Of a DNA stretch of 64,000 bases, positions 34,767-45,839 are shown piece by piece. The position numbers and the translations under genes are program-made. The stretch covers positions 558,001 to 622,000 of the forward strand of contig NZ_JAFNMJ010000001.1 in assembly GCF_026537325.1 (NCBI RefSeq), written 5' to 3'. The notes beneath the pieces are model-generated. The model ran no database searches. It saw only the letters and a program-made list of their open reading frames with translations, and had not been told where the DNA came from. The first letter of the stretch is position 1, and every line of letters begins with the position of its first letter. The stretch comes from Bifidobacterium sp. B4142. Its GTDB lineage: Bacteria > Actinomycetota > Actinomycetes > Actinomycetales > Bifidobacteriaceae.

Positions 34767-36034
34767 GCCTCCAGACCGCGGTGGCCGATGTCGTGCCGAT
34801 AGAAGAGGCCCGGCATCGACAATCCGTCCAGCCGGTCATATACACGGTGGGCTGCCTGAGCCAGGTCGTCGCCTCGGGCCACCACCAGTGCGGTCCTTCC
34901 GGAGGAGGACGTCAGACCAGTTGAGGCTGAGCCGGACACTCCGGCATAGTAGGCTTTGAGGTCCTGCTCCGGGGCGATCAAGGGTACGGGCACGCCGGTC
35001 TTGGGATTGCCGGGATAGCCCTGGGCTGCCAGGACCACCCCCAAACGGCTGTGGGATTCGTCCCAGGTGAATTGTGGCTCTCCGCCCTCCATCAGCGCAC
35101 GGACGGCTGTGCCCAGGTCGCTGGTCAGGGCGGGCAGCACCACCTCGGTCTCCGGGTCGCCCAGTCGCGCATTGAATTCGACGACCTGAGGGCCTTTGTC
35201 AGTGACCATCAATCCCGTGTAGAGGACACCGGTGAAGGGACTGCCTTCCTGGGCCAGGGCCCGGACGGTGGGGGCCACGATGGTGTCCAAGGCCTTTTGG
35301 GTCAGTTCTGGACCGAACTGCGGCAGAGGGGAGTAAGCCCCCATGCCGCCGGTGTTGGGACCCCGATCCCCGTCATAGGCGGGCTTGTGGTCTTGTGACA
35401 GGGGCATGGGCCAGAACTGCTCGCCCCTGACGAAACACATGAGCGAGCACTCCTGACCCACCAGCTGATCCTCGATGACCACCTGGGCTCCAGCCTGTCC
35501 GAACTTATGATCGATGAAGATGTCATCCAGGGCCTGTATGGCCTGGTCAAGGTCAGCGGCCACCGTCACACCCTTGCCGGCTGCCAGCCCATCAGCTTTA
35601 ATGACGACCGGGGCGCCGTGCGAGTGCACATAGGACTTGGCACTGTCCAAGTCATGAAAGACCGCATAGTCAGCGGTAGGAATCCCATGCCTGCGCATCA
35701 GGTCCTTGGCAAAGCCCTTGGATCCCTCGATGCGGGCCGCAGCCTTGGTAGGTCCAAAGGCTGGAATGCCGGCAGCCTGCAGTTCGTCGACCAATCCAGC
35801 CGTCAAAGGAGCCTCGGGTCCGACGAAGACCCAGTCGATTCCAAGCTCGCGTATTGCAGCGATCAGTTTTTCCGGCTGCGAGGAATCCTCCTGCAGCAGG
35901 CTGATGCCGTCCGGCTCCATACCCGGGTTGCCCGGGGCGCACCAGACCCGATCCACTCCTGGTCTGGACAGCAGGGTGGTGGCGATAACGTGCTCTCTGG
36001 CTCCCGACCCGATGACCAGTACCTTGTCCGCCAT
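34763..36034 (-). CDS. purD: Phosphoribosylamine-glycine ligase
   Basis: 423 residues. ATP-grasp enzyme making GAR from phosphoribosylamine and glycine. Seen: VLVIGSGAREHVIATTL at the N-terminus, GTGGMGAYSP-type loop (PNTGGMGAYSPLP), and FNARLGDPETEVVLP. Last gene of the leftward operon purL-purF-purM-purD, 18 bases after purM. Its TAA overlaps the opposite TAG of the LtaS-like gene. Confidence 0.97.
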   Translation of the reverse strand: MADKVLVIGSGAREHVIATTLLSRPGVDRVWCAPGNPGMEPDGISLLQEDSSQPEKLIAAIRELGIDWVFVGPEAPLTAGLVDELQAAGIPAFGPTKAAARIEGSKGFAKDLMRRHGIPTADYAVFHDLDSAKSYVHSHGAPVVIKADGLAAGKGVTVAADLDQAIQALDDIFIDHKFGQAGAQVVIEDQLVGQECSLMCFVRGEQFWPMPLSQDHKPAYDGDRGPNTGGMGAYSPLPQFGPELTQKALDTIVAPTVRALAQEGSPFTGVLYTGLMVTDKGPQVVEFNARLGDPETEVVLPALTSDLGTAVRALMEGGEPQFTWDESHSRLGVVLAAQGYPGNPKTGVPVPLIAPEQDLKAYYAGVSGSASTGLTSSSGRTALVVARGDDLAQAAHRVYDRLDGLSMPGLFYRHDIGHRGLEA

Positions 36035-36052
36035 GATGGGCTCCTCTCGCTA

Positions 36053-37102
36053 TTACTGACGACCGTTGTCGTTAAGGATGACCTGCTGGCCGTTTTGAGC
36101 ATCTGTCACCTGTCCGATCAGAGCGTAGGGTTCCTGCTCCTCATCCAGGACTGCACGGGCCTGGTCCAGCTGGTCAGGAGAAACCACCAGAACCATCCCA
36201 ATGCCCATGTTGAAGATGTTGTACATCTCCAAATGGTCGACCCTGCCCATCTCTTCGATCATGGTGAAGATGGGCGGCACCTTCCAGGCATTCAGGTTGA
36301 AGCTGGCGGCCAGTCCCTCGGGCAGGATTCGCGGCACCTTCTCCACAAAGCCACCGCCAGTGATGTGTGCTGCGCCCCTGAGCAGGCCCGAGGCGAAGAG
36401 CGGACGTAGGGCTTTGACATAGATACGGGTGGGGGTCAGCAGTTCCTCTCCCAGAGTCCGTCCATCAAGCTGGTAGGGCCGATCCTCCAGCTTCATGCCC
36501 CCCTGATCCAGCAGGACCTGACGGATCAGGGAGAAACCGTTGGAGTGGACACCCGAGGAGGGCAGACCGATCAGCTGGTCGCCTTCCTTGATGGCCGAAC
36601 CGTCCACCAGGGACTCCCGTTCGACCACACCCACGGTGAATCCGGCCAGATCGTATTCGTCGGGCTGGTACATGTCGGGCATCTCGGCGGTCTCCCCGCC
36701 TACCAGGGCAGCCCCAGCCTGAACGCAGCCGTCGGCCACACCCTTGACCACCTGCTCCAGCAGAGCCGGGTCGTTGTGCCCGCAGGCGATGTAGTCCAGA
36801 AAGATCAGCGGCTCGGCCCCCTGGGCGATGATGTCATTGACACACATGGCCACGCAGTCCTGACCGATGGTGTCATGACGGCCGGCTTCCCGGGCCACCA
36901 TCAGTTTGGTGCCCACGCCGTCAGTGCCTGAAACCAGGACTGGGTGGCGGTAATTGAGCGCAGACAGGTCGAAGTCGCCGCCGAAGCCGCCGATATCGCC
37001 GGCACCCGGCCTACGCGTTCTGGCCGTGTGGGAGCGGATCCTGTCGATCAGTTCGTATCCGGCCTCTACCGATACCCCAGCCTGCTCATATGCCTTCGGC
37101 AT
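36053..37102 (-). CDS. purM: Phosphoribosylformylglycinamidine cyclo-ligase (AIR synthase)
   Basis: 349 residues, family length. Converts FGAM to AIR. Signatures: [11 protein letters not shown] at the start, [15 protein letters not shown] (about 57-71), [18 protein letters not shown], and [14 protein letters not shown]. Lies 38 bases after purF in the purL-F-M-D operon and 18 before purD. Confidence 0.97.
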   Translation of the reverse strand: MPKAYEQAGVSVEAGYELIDRIRSHTARTRRPGAGDIGGFGGDFDLSALNYRHPVLVSGTDGVGTKLMVAREAGRHDTIGQDCVAMCVNDIIAQGAEPLIFLDYIACGHNDPALLEQVVKGVADGCVQAGAALVGGETAEMPDMYQPDEYDLAGFTVGVVERESLVDGSAIKEGDQLIGLPSSGVHSNGFSLIRQVLLDQGGMKLEDRPYQLDGRTLGEELLTPTRIYVKALRPLFASGLLRGAAHITGGGFVEKVPRILPEGLAASFNLNAWKVPPIFTMIEEMGRVDHLEMYNIFNMGIGMVLVVSPDQLDQARAVLDEEQEPYALIGQVTDAQNGQQVILNDNGRQ

Positions 37103-37140
37103 GGCTGCCCCTTTCTATACCCTGTCTGTTCTGTTCTTCG

Positions 37141-38658
37141 CTAGTGCTCAATGGATTGGTCGGCTCCCTGTCTCGAGCCTGCAGGCATGTCAAGCCCGTA
37201 GGATCCCTTGGAAGCTTCCAGCCGGGCCCGGTCCTCTGGGGTCAGCGAGGCCAGGAAGCCCTGCTCATAGTCGTCAAGCCGCGTTGGGTAGTCTCCGTTG
37301 AAGTAGGCCACGCAGAGCCCTTGATAGGGCGCATCACGGCCCAGGCCGATGGATTCCACCAGACCGTCCAGACTCAGATAGGCCAGGGAATCGGCTCCAA
37401 TGGCTTCTCTGATCTGCTCCACGGACTTCTTGGCGGCGATCAGCTCGGAGGTCCGTTGGATGTCGATGCCGTAGTAGCAGGGGTAGCGCAGGGGCGGGGA
37501 GGCGATGCGCATGTGCACCTCGCTGGCCCCGGCCTCCCGGAGCAGGCGGACGATTCTGCGCGAAGTGGTGCCTCGGACGATGGAATCGTCGATGACCACC
37601 ACCCGTTTGCCGGCTACAACGCCGCGTACAGCCGCCAGTTTCATCCTGACGCCCTGCTCGCGCATGGCCTGGCTGGGCTGGATGAAGGTGCGGGCCACAT
37701 ATTGGTTCTTGATCAGCCCCATCTCGTTAGGCAGCCCGGCCGCCTCGGCATATCCTGAGGCGGCGGACAGGGAGGAGTTGGGCACTCCGATGACCATGTC
37801 GGCATCCACCGGAGCTTCGCGGGCCAGTCTGGCCCCTATTCGCTTGCGTGCCGAATGGACGTTGATCCCATAAATATTGGAGTCGGGCCTGGCGAAGTAG
37901 ATGAACTCCATGGAGCAGATGGACAGGCAGGTCTGATCGGTATAGCGCTCGATGCTGTAGCCCGAGTCGTCCACCCGGACGATCTCGCCGGGGCCGATGT
38001 CCCGCACCAGCGTGGCGCCGACCAGGTCCAGGGCGCAGGTCTCAGAGGCCAGGACATAGGCCCCTCCTGGCAGCTGGCCCAGGGAGAGGGGGCGGAAGCC
38101 GTTGGGATCCATAGCTCCGATCATGGCATCTTCGGTCATGAGCAGGTAGGCGAAGCCGCCATGGACCTGGCGCAGGGCCTGCTTGAGCGCCGCCATGAAG
38201 TCCTTTTCAGGGCTGCGCCGGATCAGGTGCATGAGCACCTCGGTGTCTGAGTTGGAGTGGAAGATGGCCCCCTGATCCTCCAGCTGCGCCTTGAGGCTGT
38301 TGCAGTTGGTCAGATTACCGTTGTGGGCCAGGGCTATGTCCCCGTCATGGAAGCGGAAGACGAAGGGCTGGATGTTCTCGATGGACCCTGAGCCGGTCGT
38401 GGCGTAGCGGACATGGCCAACGGCCCGGTTCCCGGTCAGCGGTGTCAGGCTGGATTCGTCAGGAAAGACCTGAGTGAGCAGACCCAGACCTCGCCGCCCG
38501 ATCAGGTGCCCTTGGTCGTTGGAAACGATGCCGGCACCCTCCTGGCCGCGGTGCTGCAGGGCGTGCAGGCCGAAGTAGGTCAGCCGGGCGGCGTCGGGGT
38601 GGCCCCAGACCCCGAAGATCCCGCATTCCTCGTGGATGCCTTCAAGCTCCAACGACAT
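37141..38658 (-). CDS. purF: Amidophosphoribosyltransferase
   Basis: 505 residues. First committed step: PRPP and glutamine to phosphoribosylamine. The sequence begins with an 11-residue propeptide-like stretch before Cys12 (EECGIFGVWGH), the N-terminal glutaminase nucleophile. The PRPP motif VVVIDDSIVRGTTS is present, as are LQHRGQEGAGI and YFARPDSNIYG. It follows purL by 17 bases. Confidence 0.97.
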   Translation of the reverse strand: MSLELEGIHEECGIFGVWGHPDAARLTYFGLHALQHRGQEGAGIVSNDQGHLIGRRGLGLLTQVFPDESSLTPLTGNRAVGHVRYATTGSGSIENIQPFVFRFHDGDIALAHNGNLTNCNSLKAQLEDQGAIFHSNSDTEVLMHLIRRSPEKDFMAALKQALRQVHGGFAYLLMTEDAMIGAMDPNGFRPLSLGQLPGGAYVLASETCALDLVGATLVRDIGPGEIVRVDDSGYSIERYTDQTCLSICSMEFIYFARPDSNIYGINVHSARKRIGARLAREAPVDADMVIGVPNSSLSAASGYAEAAGLPNEMGLIKNQYVARTFIQPSQAMREQGVRMKLAAVRGVVAGKRVVVIDDSIVRGTTSRRIVRLLREAGASEVHMRIASPPLRYPCYYGIDIQRTSELIAAKKSVEQIREAIGADSLAYLSLDGLVESIGLGRDAPYQGLCVAYFNGDYPTRLDDYEQGFLASLTPEDRARLEASKGSYGLDMPAGSRQGADQSIEH

Positions 38659-38675
38659 GGTCTACGTCCTTTCCC

Positions 38676-41600
38676 CTAGGCGGCAAAGTAGTCCACTCCC
38701 GACTGGAAGAGCGGCTGTGTATGTTTTCCGGGCACGTTGAGATACAGGTCGGGGCCGCTGCGCTCCGTGTGGCCCATCTTGCCCAATACCCGGCCGTCCG
38801 GGCTGGTGATGGCCTCGACGGCCATGTCGGATCCATTGGGGTTGACCAGTGGATCCATGGAGGGACGGCCCTGCTCGTCCACGTACTGGGCGGCCACCTG
38901 TCCTCGGTCGATCAGGGTGCGCAGGAGGCCGGGCTCGGCCACGAACCGCCCTTCCCCGTGGCTGATGGGCATGGTGTGTATCTCACCCACCCGGCAGGCG
39001 CTCAGCCAGGGGGAGCGTGTGGAGCTGATCCGGGTGTGGACCAGACGGCTCTGATGGCGGCCGATGGCGTTGACGGCCAGGGTGGGATCCTCGGGCGAGC
39101 CGGTGACGATTTTGCCGTAGGGAACCAGGCCCAGCTTGATCAGCGCCTGGAAGCCGTTGCAGACACCCAGAACCAGCCCGTCCCGGTCCTGCAAAAGTTC
39201 CTGGAGGGCATCGGCAACCTGGTTCGAACGCAGGAAGGATGCCACCAGTTTGGCCGAACCATCGGGCTCATCGCCGCCGGAGAAGCCTCCGGGCAGCATC
39301 AGTATCTGGCTACTGTGGATGGCCTGGGCCAGGCGGCGGGAGCTCTCGGTCACGTCCTCGGCATTCAGATTGCGGATGACCACGGTATCCACCTGGGCTC
39401 CAGCGTCCCGGAAGGCCCGGGCGGAGTCGAACTCGCAGTTGGTTCCCGGGAAGACGGGCATGACCACCCTGGGGTGTGCGGTCTTGGAAGTCCCCTTGGA
39501 TCTGCGCGCAGCAGGCCTGCCGGACTCACGGTCGGTGCGGCCAATGGTCGGCACCGGGTCGCCATGGCCTCGGTATAGGAAGATTGATTCCAGACCCCTG
39601 GCACGGATCTCCTCGAGTTCGGCCAGGTCCAGATCCTCGCTGCCGCAGCGCAGGCGGTAATCCTCACGGGTGTGCCCCAGAAGGTGCAGATGCAGACCGG
39701 AATCCTGAATAAATAGGGGCTCCGGACCAGAGGCCTCCAGGAGGAAGCTTCCATAGGCGGGACGGAAGAGCGCCGATATAGCAGTGTTTGCTGCCATATC
39801 CAGCCCGATCTTGTTGCCCAGGCACATCTCCATCAGGGATTGGGCCATGCATCCGTAGCCTGGAGTGGCAGCCGCATCCACCAGGCCCTGGCTGATCAGC
39901 GCCTCCGCCTGGTCCATAACGGTCCGCAGGCTCTCCGGATCGGGCAGCAATCCGTCCTCCTGGTAATCGGGCGCCAAGAGATAGACCTGGCGGTCCGCTG
40001 CCTTGAATTCGGGGGAGATAGCATCCTTGGCCTGTCCCAGGGCCACGGCGAAGCTGATCAGGGTGGGCGGCACATCTAGGTCCTCGAAGCTGCCGGACAT
40101 GGAGTCCTTGCCACCTATGGCACCCACGGAAAGATCCAGCTGAGCCTGGAGGGCTCCCAGGACGCCGGCCACCGGCAGACCCCAACGCCGGGGGTCGTCG
40201 CCGGGCTTGGGATAGTACTCCTGCAGGCTCAGGTGGGCCCGGGAACGGCTGAAGCCAGAGGCGACCAGCTTGGCCAGGCTCTCGACCACGGCCAGGTAGG
40301 CTCCGGTGTAAGGGTCCTGGCTGCTGATCCAGGGGTTGAATCCCCAGGCCATGGCCGAGGCGGTGGTGGTGTGCCCATCCACGGGCAGCTTGGCCACCAT
40401 GGCCTGGGCCGGTGTCAGCTGTCGGGCTCCACCGAAGGGCATGAGGATGGTGCCTGCACCGATGGTGGAGTCGAACTGCTCAGCCAGACCCTGCTGGGAG
40501 CAGACATTGATGTCCGCAAGCAGGGCTCTCATGCGTGCATCCAGGCTGCCTTGGACCTCGAATGGGGCATGGTAGGGAGCGGGAACCGCCACCTGGGCAT
40601 CGGCCTTGTGAGGGGCGCCGTTGGAGGACAGGAAGGAGCGGGGGATATCCACGATGGTGTCTGACCGCCAGGTCATCCGCAGCCGGGGTTCTTTGGTGAC
40701 CTCGGCGATGACGGTGGCTTCAAGGTCCTCTTGCCGGGCGCAGTTGATGAAGGCGGGCGCATCTTTGGCAGGCAGGGCCACGGCCATGCGCTCCTGGCTC
40801 TCGGAAATGGCGATTTCAGTCCCGTCCAGCCCCTGGTACTTGAGCGGCACCCGATCCAGGTCCACATTCAGCCCGTCCGCCAGCTCGCCTACGGCCACGG
40901 CAACGCCGCCGGCTCCGAAGTCGTTGCAACGCTCAATCAGCCTGGCTGCCTCCGGGCGACGGAAGAGGCGCTGGAGCTTGCGCTCCTCAGGGGCATCGCC
41001 CTTCTGCACCTCGGCTCCGCAGCGTTCCAGACTTTCTTCGTTCTGGGACTTGGAGGCTCCGGTCGCGCCGCCGATTCCATCGCGGCCGGTTCTTCCGCCT
41101 ACCAGGATGATCAGATCGCCGGGTGCGGGCCGACGGCGGATCACATGGTCGGCCGGGGTGGCGGCCACTACAGCGCCCACTTCCATCCGCTTGGCTGCAT
41201 AGCCGGGGTGGTAGATCTCCCGAACCTGCCCAGTGGCCAGCCCGATCTGGTTGCCATAGGAGGAGTAGCCATCGGCTGCCTGACGGACGATACGGCTCTG
41301 GGGTAGCTTGCCCGGCAGGGTCTGATCCAGGGGCTGGCGGGGATCCGCTGCCCCGCTGACCCTCATGGCCTGGTAGACGTAGCCCCTTCCGGACAGGGGA
41401 TCACGGATGGCTCCGCCGATGCAGGTGGCGGCACCACCGAAGGGCTCGATCTCGGTGGGATGGTTATGCGTTTCATTTTTGAACAGAAAGAGCCAGTCTT
41501 GATCCTGGCCGTCCACGTCGACCTTGGTTCGGATAGTGCAGGCGTTGACCTCTTCGGACTGGTCCATGTCGTTCAGGATGCCGCGCTTCTGCAGGTACTT

Positions 41601-42455
41601 GGCTCCGATGGTGCCCATGTCCATCAGACATTCCGGCCGGTCCTGACGGCCCAACTCTGCGCGAATGGCCCGGTAATGCTCCAGCGTGGCGTGAGCCCGG
41701 GGGTTGTCCGCCTCGATCCGCTCCAGCCTGGTGTTGAAGGTGGTGTGCCGGCAGTGGTCGGACCAGTAGGTGTCGATCACCTTGAGCTCGGTCAGGGTGG
41801 GGTCGCGCTTCTCCTGACGGTAGTGGTCCCGGCAGAAGCGGATATCCGGCAGATCCATGGCCAGGTCCAGCTTGTCAATCAGCGCTTCAAGTTCAGGATC
41901 GTCCAGATCGCGGAACCCGTCCAATACAGGCACTGGATCCGGATTGTCATCAGGCATGGCCAGGGTCTTGGGCTGCTCCAGCCCTACCACCCGTGAGTCC
42001 ACCGGGTTGACCAGGTAATTGCGGATGGCTTCAATCTGCCCGGCATTCAGGTCGCCCTGGAGCAGGTAAACAGTAGCTGTGGCCACCAAGGGTCGGGCGC
42101 CCTGGCCTACCAACTGGACACATTGGGCTGCGGAGTCGGCTCGCTGATCGAACTGACCCGGCAGAGGGGCCACGGCGAAGAGCATGGGGGAGTCCAGTGG
42201 CGGCAGGTCCCCGTCGCCCTTCATGCGCAGGGCTTCCTCCAGTCGGGTGACCACCAGATCGGTCTGGGGCTGGGCAAAGACCGTGGGCAGGCAACGTTTG
42301 AAGAGGTCTTCGTCGATGCCTTCCAGATCGTAGCGGTTGAACATGCGCAGGCCGGTCAGCCCTTGCACGCCCGGCAGGGTGCGAAGCTGTTCGGCAAGCC
42401 TCTCGGCGGCCTGGTCGAAGCCCCGTTTTTTCTCGGTATAGACACGGAAGAGCAC
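38676..42455 (-). CDS. purL: Phosphoribosylformylglycinamidine synthase, single-chain
   Basis: 1,259 residues from a GTG start with AAAGGATCC upstream. This is the large PurL type with glutaminase fused at the C-terminus, so no purS or purQ is needed. N-terminal PurS-like part (LFRVYTEKKRGFDQ), two AIR-synthase-like halves (NETHNHPTEIEPFGGA-type motif, GGKDSMSGSF), then the amidotransferase with GVCNGFQALIKLG (nucleophile Cys) and MPISHGEGRF (His-Glu). Makes FGAM from FGAR. First gene of the purL-F-M-D operon. Confidence 0.97.
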   Translation of the reverse strand: MLFRVYTEKKRGFDQAAERLAEQLRTLPGVQGLTGLRMFNRYDLEGIDEDLFKRCLPTVFAQPQTDLVVTRLEEALRMKGDGDLPPLDSPMLFAVAPLPGQFDQRADSAAQCVQLVGQGARPLVATATVYLLQGDLNAGQIEAIRNYLVNPVDSRVVGLEQPKTLAMPDDNPDPVPVLDGFRDLDDPELEALIDKLDLAMDLPDIRFCRDHYRQEKRDPTLTELKVIDTYWSDHCRHTTFNTRLERIEADNPRAHATLEHYRAIRAELGRQDRPECLMDMGTIGAKYLQKRGILNDMDQSEEVNACTIRTKVDVDGQDQDWLFLFKNETHNHPTEIEPFGGAATCIGGAIRDPLSGRGYVYQAMRVSGAADPRQPLDQTLPGKLPQSRIVRQAADGYSSYGNQIGLATGQVREIYHPGYAAKRMEVGAVVAATPADHVIRRRPAPGDLIILVGGRTGRDGIGGATGASKSQNEESLERCGAEVQKGDAPEERKLQRLFRRPEAARLIERCNDFGAGGVAVAVGELADGLNVDLDRVPLKYQGLDGTEIAISESQERMAVALPAKDAPAFINCARQEDLEATVIAEVTKEPRLRMTWRSDTIVDIPRSFLSSNGAPHKADAQVAVPAPYHAPFEVQGSLDARMRALLADINVCSQQGLAEQFDSTIGAGTILMPFGGARQLTPAQAMVAKLPVDGHTTTASAMAWGFNPWISSQDPYTGAYLAVVESLAKLVASGFSRSRAHLSLQEYYPKPGDDPRRWGLPVAGVLGALQAQLDLSVGAIGGKDSMSGSFEDLDVPPTLISFAVALGQAKDAISPEFKAADRQVYLLAPDYQEDGLLPDPESLRTVMDQAEALISQGLVDAAATPGYGCMAQSLMEMCLGNKIGLDMAANTAISALFRPAYGSFLLEASGPEPLFIQDSGLHLHLLGHTREDYRLRCGSEDLDLAELEEIRARGLESIFLYRGHGDPVPTIGRTDRESGRPAARRSKGTSKTAHPRVVMPVFPGTNCEFDSARAFRDAGAQVDTVVIRNLNAEDVTESSRRLAQAIHSSQILMLPGGFSGGDEPDGSAKLVASFLRSNQVADALQELLQDRDGLVLGVCNGFQALIKLGLVPYGKIVTGSPEDPTLAVNAIGRHQSRLVHTRISSTRSPWLSACRVGEIHTMPISHGEGRFVAEPGLLRTLIDRGQVAAQYVDEQGRPSMDPLVNPNGSDMAVEAITSPDGRVLGKMGHTERSGPDLYLNVPGKHTQPLFQSGVDYFAA

Positions 42456-42493
42456 GATGGATCCTTTCGTGATGGATTGGTTAGGGACCTATG

Positions 42494-42526
42494 AAAAACC
42501 CGGAGGCGATAAGCTCGCTTCCGGGT
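42494..42526 (-). terminator. Terminator between purC and purL
   Basis: On the minus strand, ACCCGGAAGCGA and TCGCCTCCGGGT form a 12-bp stem (one mismatch) with a 5-base loop, followed by five T residues (42498-42494). It lies just after the purC stop and 39 bases before the purL start, so purC is transcribed separately from purL-F-M-D. Confidence 0.88.
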
Positions 42527-42534
42527 CGATCGAT

Positions 42535-43287
42535 TCAGCCGTTCGATTGGCTTTCGCGCTCCTCCAATTCGGTCAGCCCATCCAGAATGGTTTGATAAGC
42601 CGGAATGATGCTGCCCAGATCCCTGCGGAAGATGTCCTTGTCCAGGTGGGTGACCTGGCCGTCATTATTGTTGCCAATCGCCCAGAGCCGGCAGGTGTCG
42701 GGGGTGATCTCGTCGCCGAGAAGGATGATGCCCGATTCGGTCTTGCCCATTTCGATCTTGAAATCCACCAGCTCTACGTTGATGGCGTGGAAGATGTCGG
42801 TCAGCGCCCCGTTGATCTCCCTGGTCTTTGCGGCGACGATGTCCAGGTCCTGCTCGGTGGCCAGCCCCAGGGCCAGAATGTCATCCCGGTTGATAAATGG
42901 ATCATCCAGGGGATCGGACTTGTAGAAGAACTCCAGCACCGGCTGCTTCAAGGCGGTGCCTTCCGCAACCCCGTACCGCTGGGCGAAAGAGCCTGCGGCC
43001 CGGTTGCGCATGACGACCTCCAAGGGGAACATGTCCAGCCGGCGATTGAGTTGTTCGGTATCCGAGATGCTGCGTACGAAGTGGCTGGGGATGCCCCGGC
43101 GTGCCAGCAGGGAGAATATCACCGTGGTGATCCTGTTGTTCAGTCTGGCTTTGCCTTCGATATTGGCCTTCTTGGCTCCGTTCCCCGCCGTGGCCTGATC
43201 GGTGTACTCAACCCAGAGCACGTTCGGATCATCCGTTTCGTACAGTTTTTTGGCCTTGCCTTGATAGCGCATCCCCAACTTTTCCAC
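42535..43287 (-). CDS. purC: SAICAR synthase
   Basis: 250 residues, GTG start 6 bases after GGAAGG. Joins aspartate to CAIR. Family motifs: [29 protein letters not shown], and VDFKIEMG. Acts right after PurE/PurK. Flanked by purT upstream and a strong terminator downstream. Confidence 0.97.
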   Translation of the reverse strand: MEKLGMRYQGKAKKLYETDDPNVLWVEYTDQATAGNGAKKANIEGKARLNNRITTVIFSLLARRGIPSHFVRSISDTEQLNRRLDMFPLEVVMRNRAAGSFAQRYGVAEGTALKQPVLEFFYKSDPLDDPFINRDDILALGLATEQDLDIVAAKTREINGALTDIFHAINVELVDFKIEMGKTESGIILLGDEITPDTCRLWAIGNNNDGQVTHLDKDIFRRDLGSIIPAYQTILDGLTELEERESQSNG

Positions 43288-43364
43288 GGTTCGCCTTCCT
43301 CGAGTTTGTTGCGAATTGGAAACATCTGCACTTCTTGGGACATGACCACCATAGCAAGCCCGAG

Positions 43365-44672
43365 TTACATCTCCGAGCCCACCTGAGGTTTCAGATCGCC
43401 GGCCACGGCTTCGGCCCGTTCTTGGGCAGTCTGCAGGTCAGGACCCTGGGCCAGGGCCACGCCCATGCGGCGCAGACCAAGCACTTCTGGTTTGGAGAAG
43501 ATGCGCAGATCGGTGCCTGGATGGTCCAGGGCCTGCGGCAGACCTTGGAAACTGACAGGTCCCTGGCCCCTGACCAGGATGGGTCGGCTGACCGCGTAGG
43601 CGCCCTCCTGCAGACTCAGGGCCAGATCCTCCTGATGGACGGGAATGCCCAGGATGGCCCGGGCGTGAAGGTCGAACTCGGTCAGGCGTTGGGAGATCAT
43701 AGTCACCATGCCGGTGTCATGGGGGCGCGGGGCCACCTCGTTGAAGAGCAGCGAGCCATCGCGCAGAACGAAAATCTCCACTCCGTAGACCCCCCACCCG
43801 GTCTCCCCGCTTTGACATGCCAGGGAGGTCATGGCATGAACCAGCCTGGTGGCCATGCTCCGGGCCTGCTGCAAGATGTCAGGATTCAGCTCCGCCGGTT
43901 GCCAGGAGAGCCGGTAGTCGCCGTTCTCCTGCCGCTGGCCGATGGGCGTGCAGGTGGCCACGCCGGCGGAGGAAGCCACGGTCAGAACGGTCAGCTCATG
44001 CGCTAGGGGGGCCAGAGCCTCCACAATGATCTCGGCCTCGCCCTGATGCCTGATGGCTGCCCGGCCCTGGGTCAGTGCCGAATTCCAGGCTTGAGACAAA
44101 CCTTCCCTGCTTCGCACCAGGGTCTGTCCGTGTCCGGAGGAGCTCATCAGAGGTTTGACCATGCAGGGGTAGCCCACCTGGTCCGCCGCCCTGGCCAGCT
44201 CTTCGAGGGAGCTGGCGAACTGATAGGGGGTAGTGGGCAGACCTACCTGCTCGTGGGCGAAGACGCGCAGGGCCCTGCGGTCCATGCACATGGCCGCCAG
44301 GGGTGCGGCAGGCACTACCTGGATGCCACGGGCTGCGGCGCCGGCCAGACGGTCAGTGGCGATGGCCTCGACTTCTGGCACGATCAGATCGGGCTTGACC
44401 ATTTCGATCAGGTCCTCAAGAGCCTGGGGGTCACTCATCCTCACCTGGTAGCCGACATGGGCCACCTGGGTGGCCGGTGCGCCAGGGTAGGAGTCCGCCG
44501 CACCTACCCAGGCCCCCAGTCGCATCAGGCTCATGGCGATCTCGCGGCCGAGTTCGCCGGCCCCTAGGAGAAGGACTCGTGTGGATCTTGGCCCCAGAGG
44601 AGAGCCGAACGACCGCTTCCCTGGATCGATAGTGTTGATAATCCGCTGCTGACCGGATGCGCGCATACTCAT
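43365..44672 (-). CDS. purT: Formate-dependent GAR transformylase
   Basis: 435 residues; ATG 44672 with a second ATG two codons later. ATP-grasp enzyme that makes FGAR from GAR with formate and ATP, replacing folate-dependent PurN. Motifs: [26 protein letters not shown], the [11 protein letters not shown]-grasp loop, GVYGVEIFV and [14 protein letters not shown]. Head-to-head with the met transporter operon; 77 bases before purC. Confidence 0.95.
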   Translation of the reverse strand: MSMRASGQQRIINTIDPGKRSFGSPLGPRSTRVLLLGAGELGREIAMSLMRLGAWVGAADSYPGAPATQVAHVGYQVRMSDPQALEDLIEMVKPDLIVPEVEAIATDRLAGAAARGIQVVPAAPLAAMCMDRRALRVFAHEQVGLPTTPYQFASSLEELARAADQVGYPCMVKPLMSSSGHGQTLVRSREGLSQAWNSALTQGRAAIRHQGEAEIIVEALAPLAHELTVLTVASSAGVATCTPIGQRQENGDYRLSWQPAELNPDILQQARSMATRLVHAMTSLACQSGETGWGVYGVEIFVLRDGSLLFNEVAPRPHDTGMVTMISQRLTEFDLHARAILGIPVHQEDLALSLQEGAYAVSRPILVRGQGPVSFQGLPQALDHPGTDLRIFSKPEVLGLRRMGVALAQGPDLQTAQERAEAVAGDLKPQVGSEM

Positions 44673-44786
44673 ATTCTGTCACCGACTATCGATACATGCC
44701 TATAAACGACATCTATAGAGGCCTTCTTGTCCACTGGCCGCCGGGACGATTACCATGTCAGGCAGTCGACCAGGGAAGGCGGGAAC

Positions 44787-45839
44787 GTGAGCGAGCGGAT
44801 ACCGGCTGTGCGGATGGAGCACCTGACCAAGACCTATCACAGCGACGACGACGAAGACAAGACGGCACTGGCCGACATCGATCTGACTGTCGAGACTGGA
44901 GATATTTTTGGCATCATCGGACTGAGCGGGGCTGGCAAGTCCACCCTGGTCCGCTGCATCAACGGGCTGGAGGATTATGACTCGGGCAGCGTCAAGGTCC
45001 GGGGTCGCGAGGTCAAGTATCTGGCTCCGGCCGAGCTCAGGGACTTGAGGCGTCGTACGGGCATGATCTTCCAGCACTTCAACCTGATGCCATCCAGGAC
45101 GGTGGCCGATAATGTGGGCCTTCCTCTGCGGGGGAGCAGCCGCGACCGTGCATCTCGACGGGCCCGGGTGTCCGAGCTTCTGGAATTGGTAGGGCTGACT
45201 GAGCTGGCCGACCACTATCCCGCCGAACTCTCCGGTGGCCAGCAGCAGCGCGTGGCCATCGCCCGAGCACTGGCCAACGAGCCGGATATCCTGCTCAGCG
45301 ATGAGGCCACCAGCGCACTGGATCCGACCACCACGCGCTCCATTCTTCAGCTGCTCCGTGACCTGCACGACCAGCTGGGCATCACCGTGGTCATGATCAC
45401 CCACGAGATGTCGGTTATCCGGCAGATCTGCAACCGGGTGGCAGTCATCGATCAGGGCGTCATTGTGGAGCAGGGCCGGGTCTTCGACGTCTTTGCAGAC
45501 CCCAAGGCCCAGCTGACCAAGTCTTTCGTGGCCACCACATCCAACCTGGAAAAGGTCAAGGATCTGATGGCCGCCGATTCGCCCCTGGTGGCCCTGGAGC
45601 CTGGGCAGATCCTCATGCGCATGTCCTATGTCTCCAAGGAGGTCTCCGAGGCTTTGGTCTCCACCATCAGCCGTCGCTACAACCTGGACGTCAACATCAT
45701 CTTCGGCGACATCGATGTGGTGGAGGGAGCACCCCTGGGGGGTCTGGTGGTCAGGATGGGCGGCGAACCGGAAAATATCCGTCGGGCCATGGGATACCTG
45801 CGCTCGCGCAACATCGGAATCGAGGTCCTCAAATCATGA
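44787..45839 (+). CDS. metN: Methionine ABC transporter ATP-binding protein
   Basis: 350 residues from GTG 44787 (GGGAAGGCGGG upstream); in-frame starts further up give an unlikely leader. Walker A GLSGAGKST, signature LSGGQQQRVAIARAL, Walker B ILLSDEATSALD, and a C-terminal NIL-type ligand-sensing domain (about 270-350) typical of MetN, which mediates transinhibition by methionine. The stop overlaps metI (ATGA). Confidence 0.94.
   Translation: MSERIPAVRMEHLTKTYHSDDDEDKTALADIDLTVETGDIFGIIGLSGAGKSTLVRCINGLEDYDSGSVKVRGREVKYLAPAELRDLRRRTGMIFQHFNLMPSRTVADNVGLPLRGSSRDRASRRARVSELLELVGLTELADHYPAELSGGQQQRVAIARALANEPDILLSDEATSALDPTTTRSILQLLRDLHDQLGITVVMITHEMSVIRQICNRVAVIDQGVIVEQGRVFDVFADPKAQLTKSFVATTSNLEKVKDLMAADSPLVALEPGQILMRMSYVSKEVSEALVSTISRRYNLDVNIIFGDIDVVEGAPLGGLVVRMGGEPENIRRAMGYLRSRNIGIEVLKS

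Noticed and set aside
44673-44786. Possible methionine riboswitch or operator before metN
   Set aside because: The 114-base leader is too short and lacks a recognisable SAM riboswitch core. A CTATA/TATAG pair around 44700-44718 is only 5 bases per arm.
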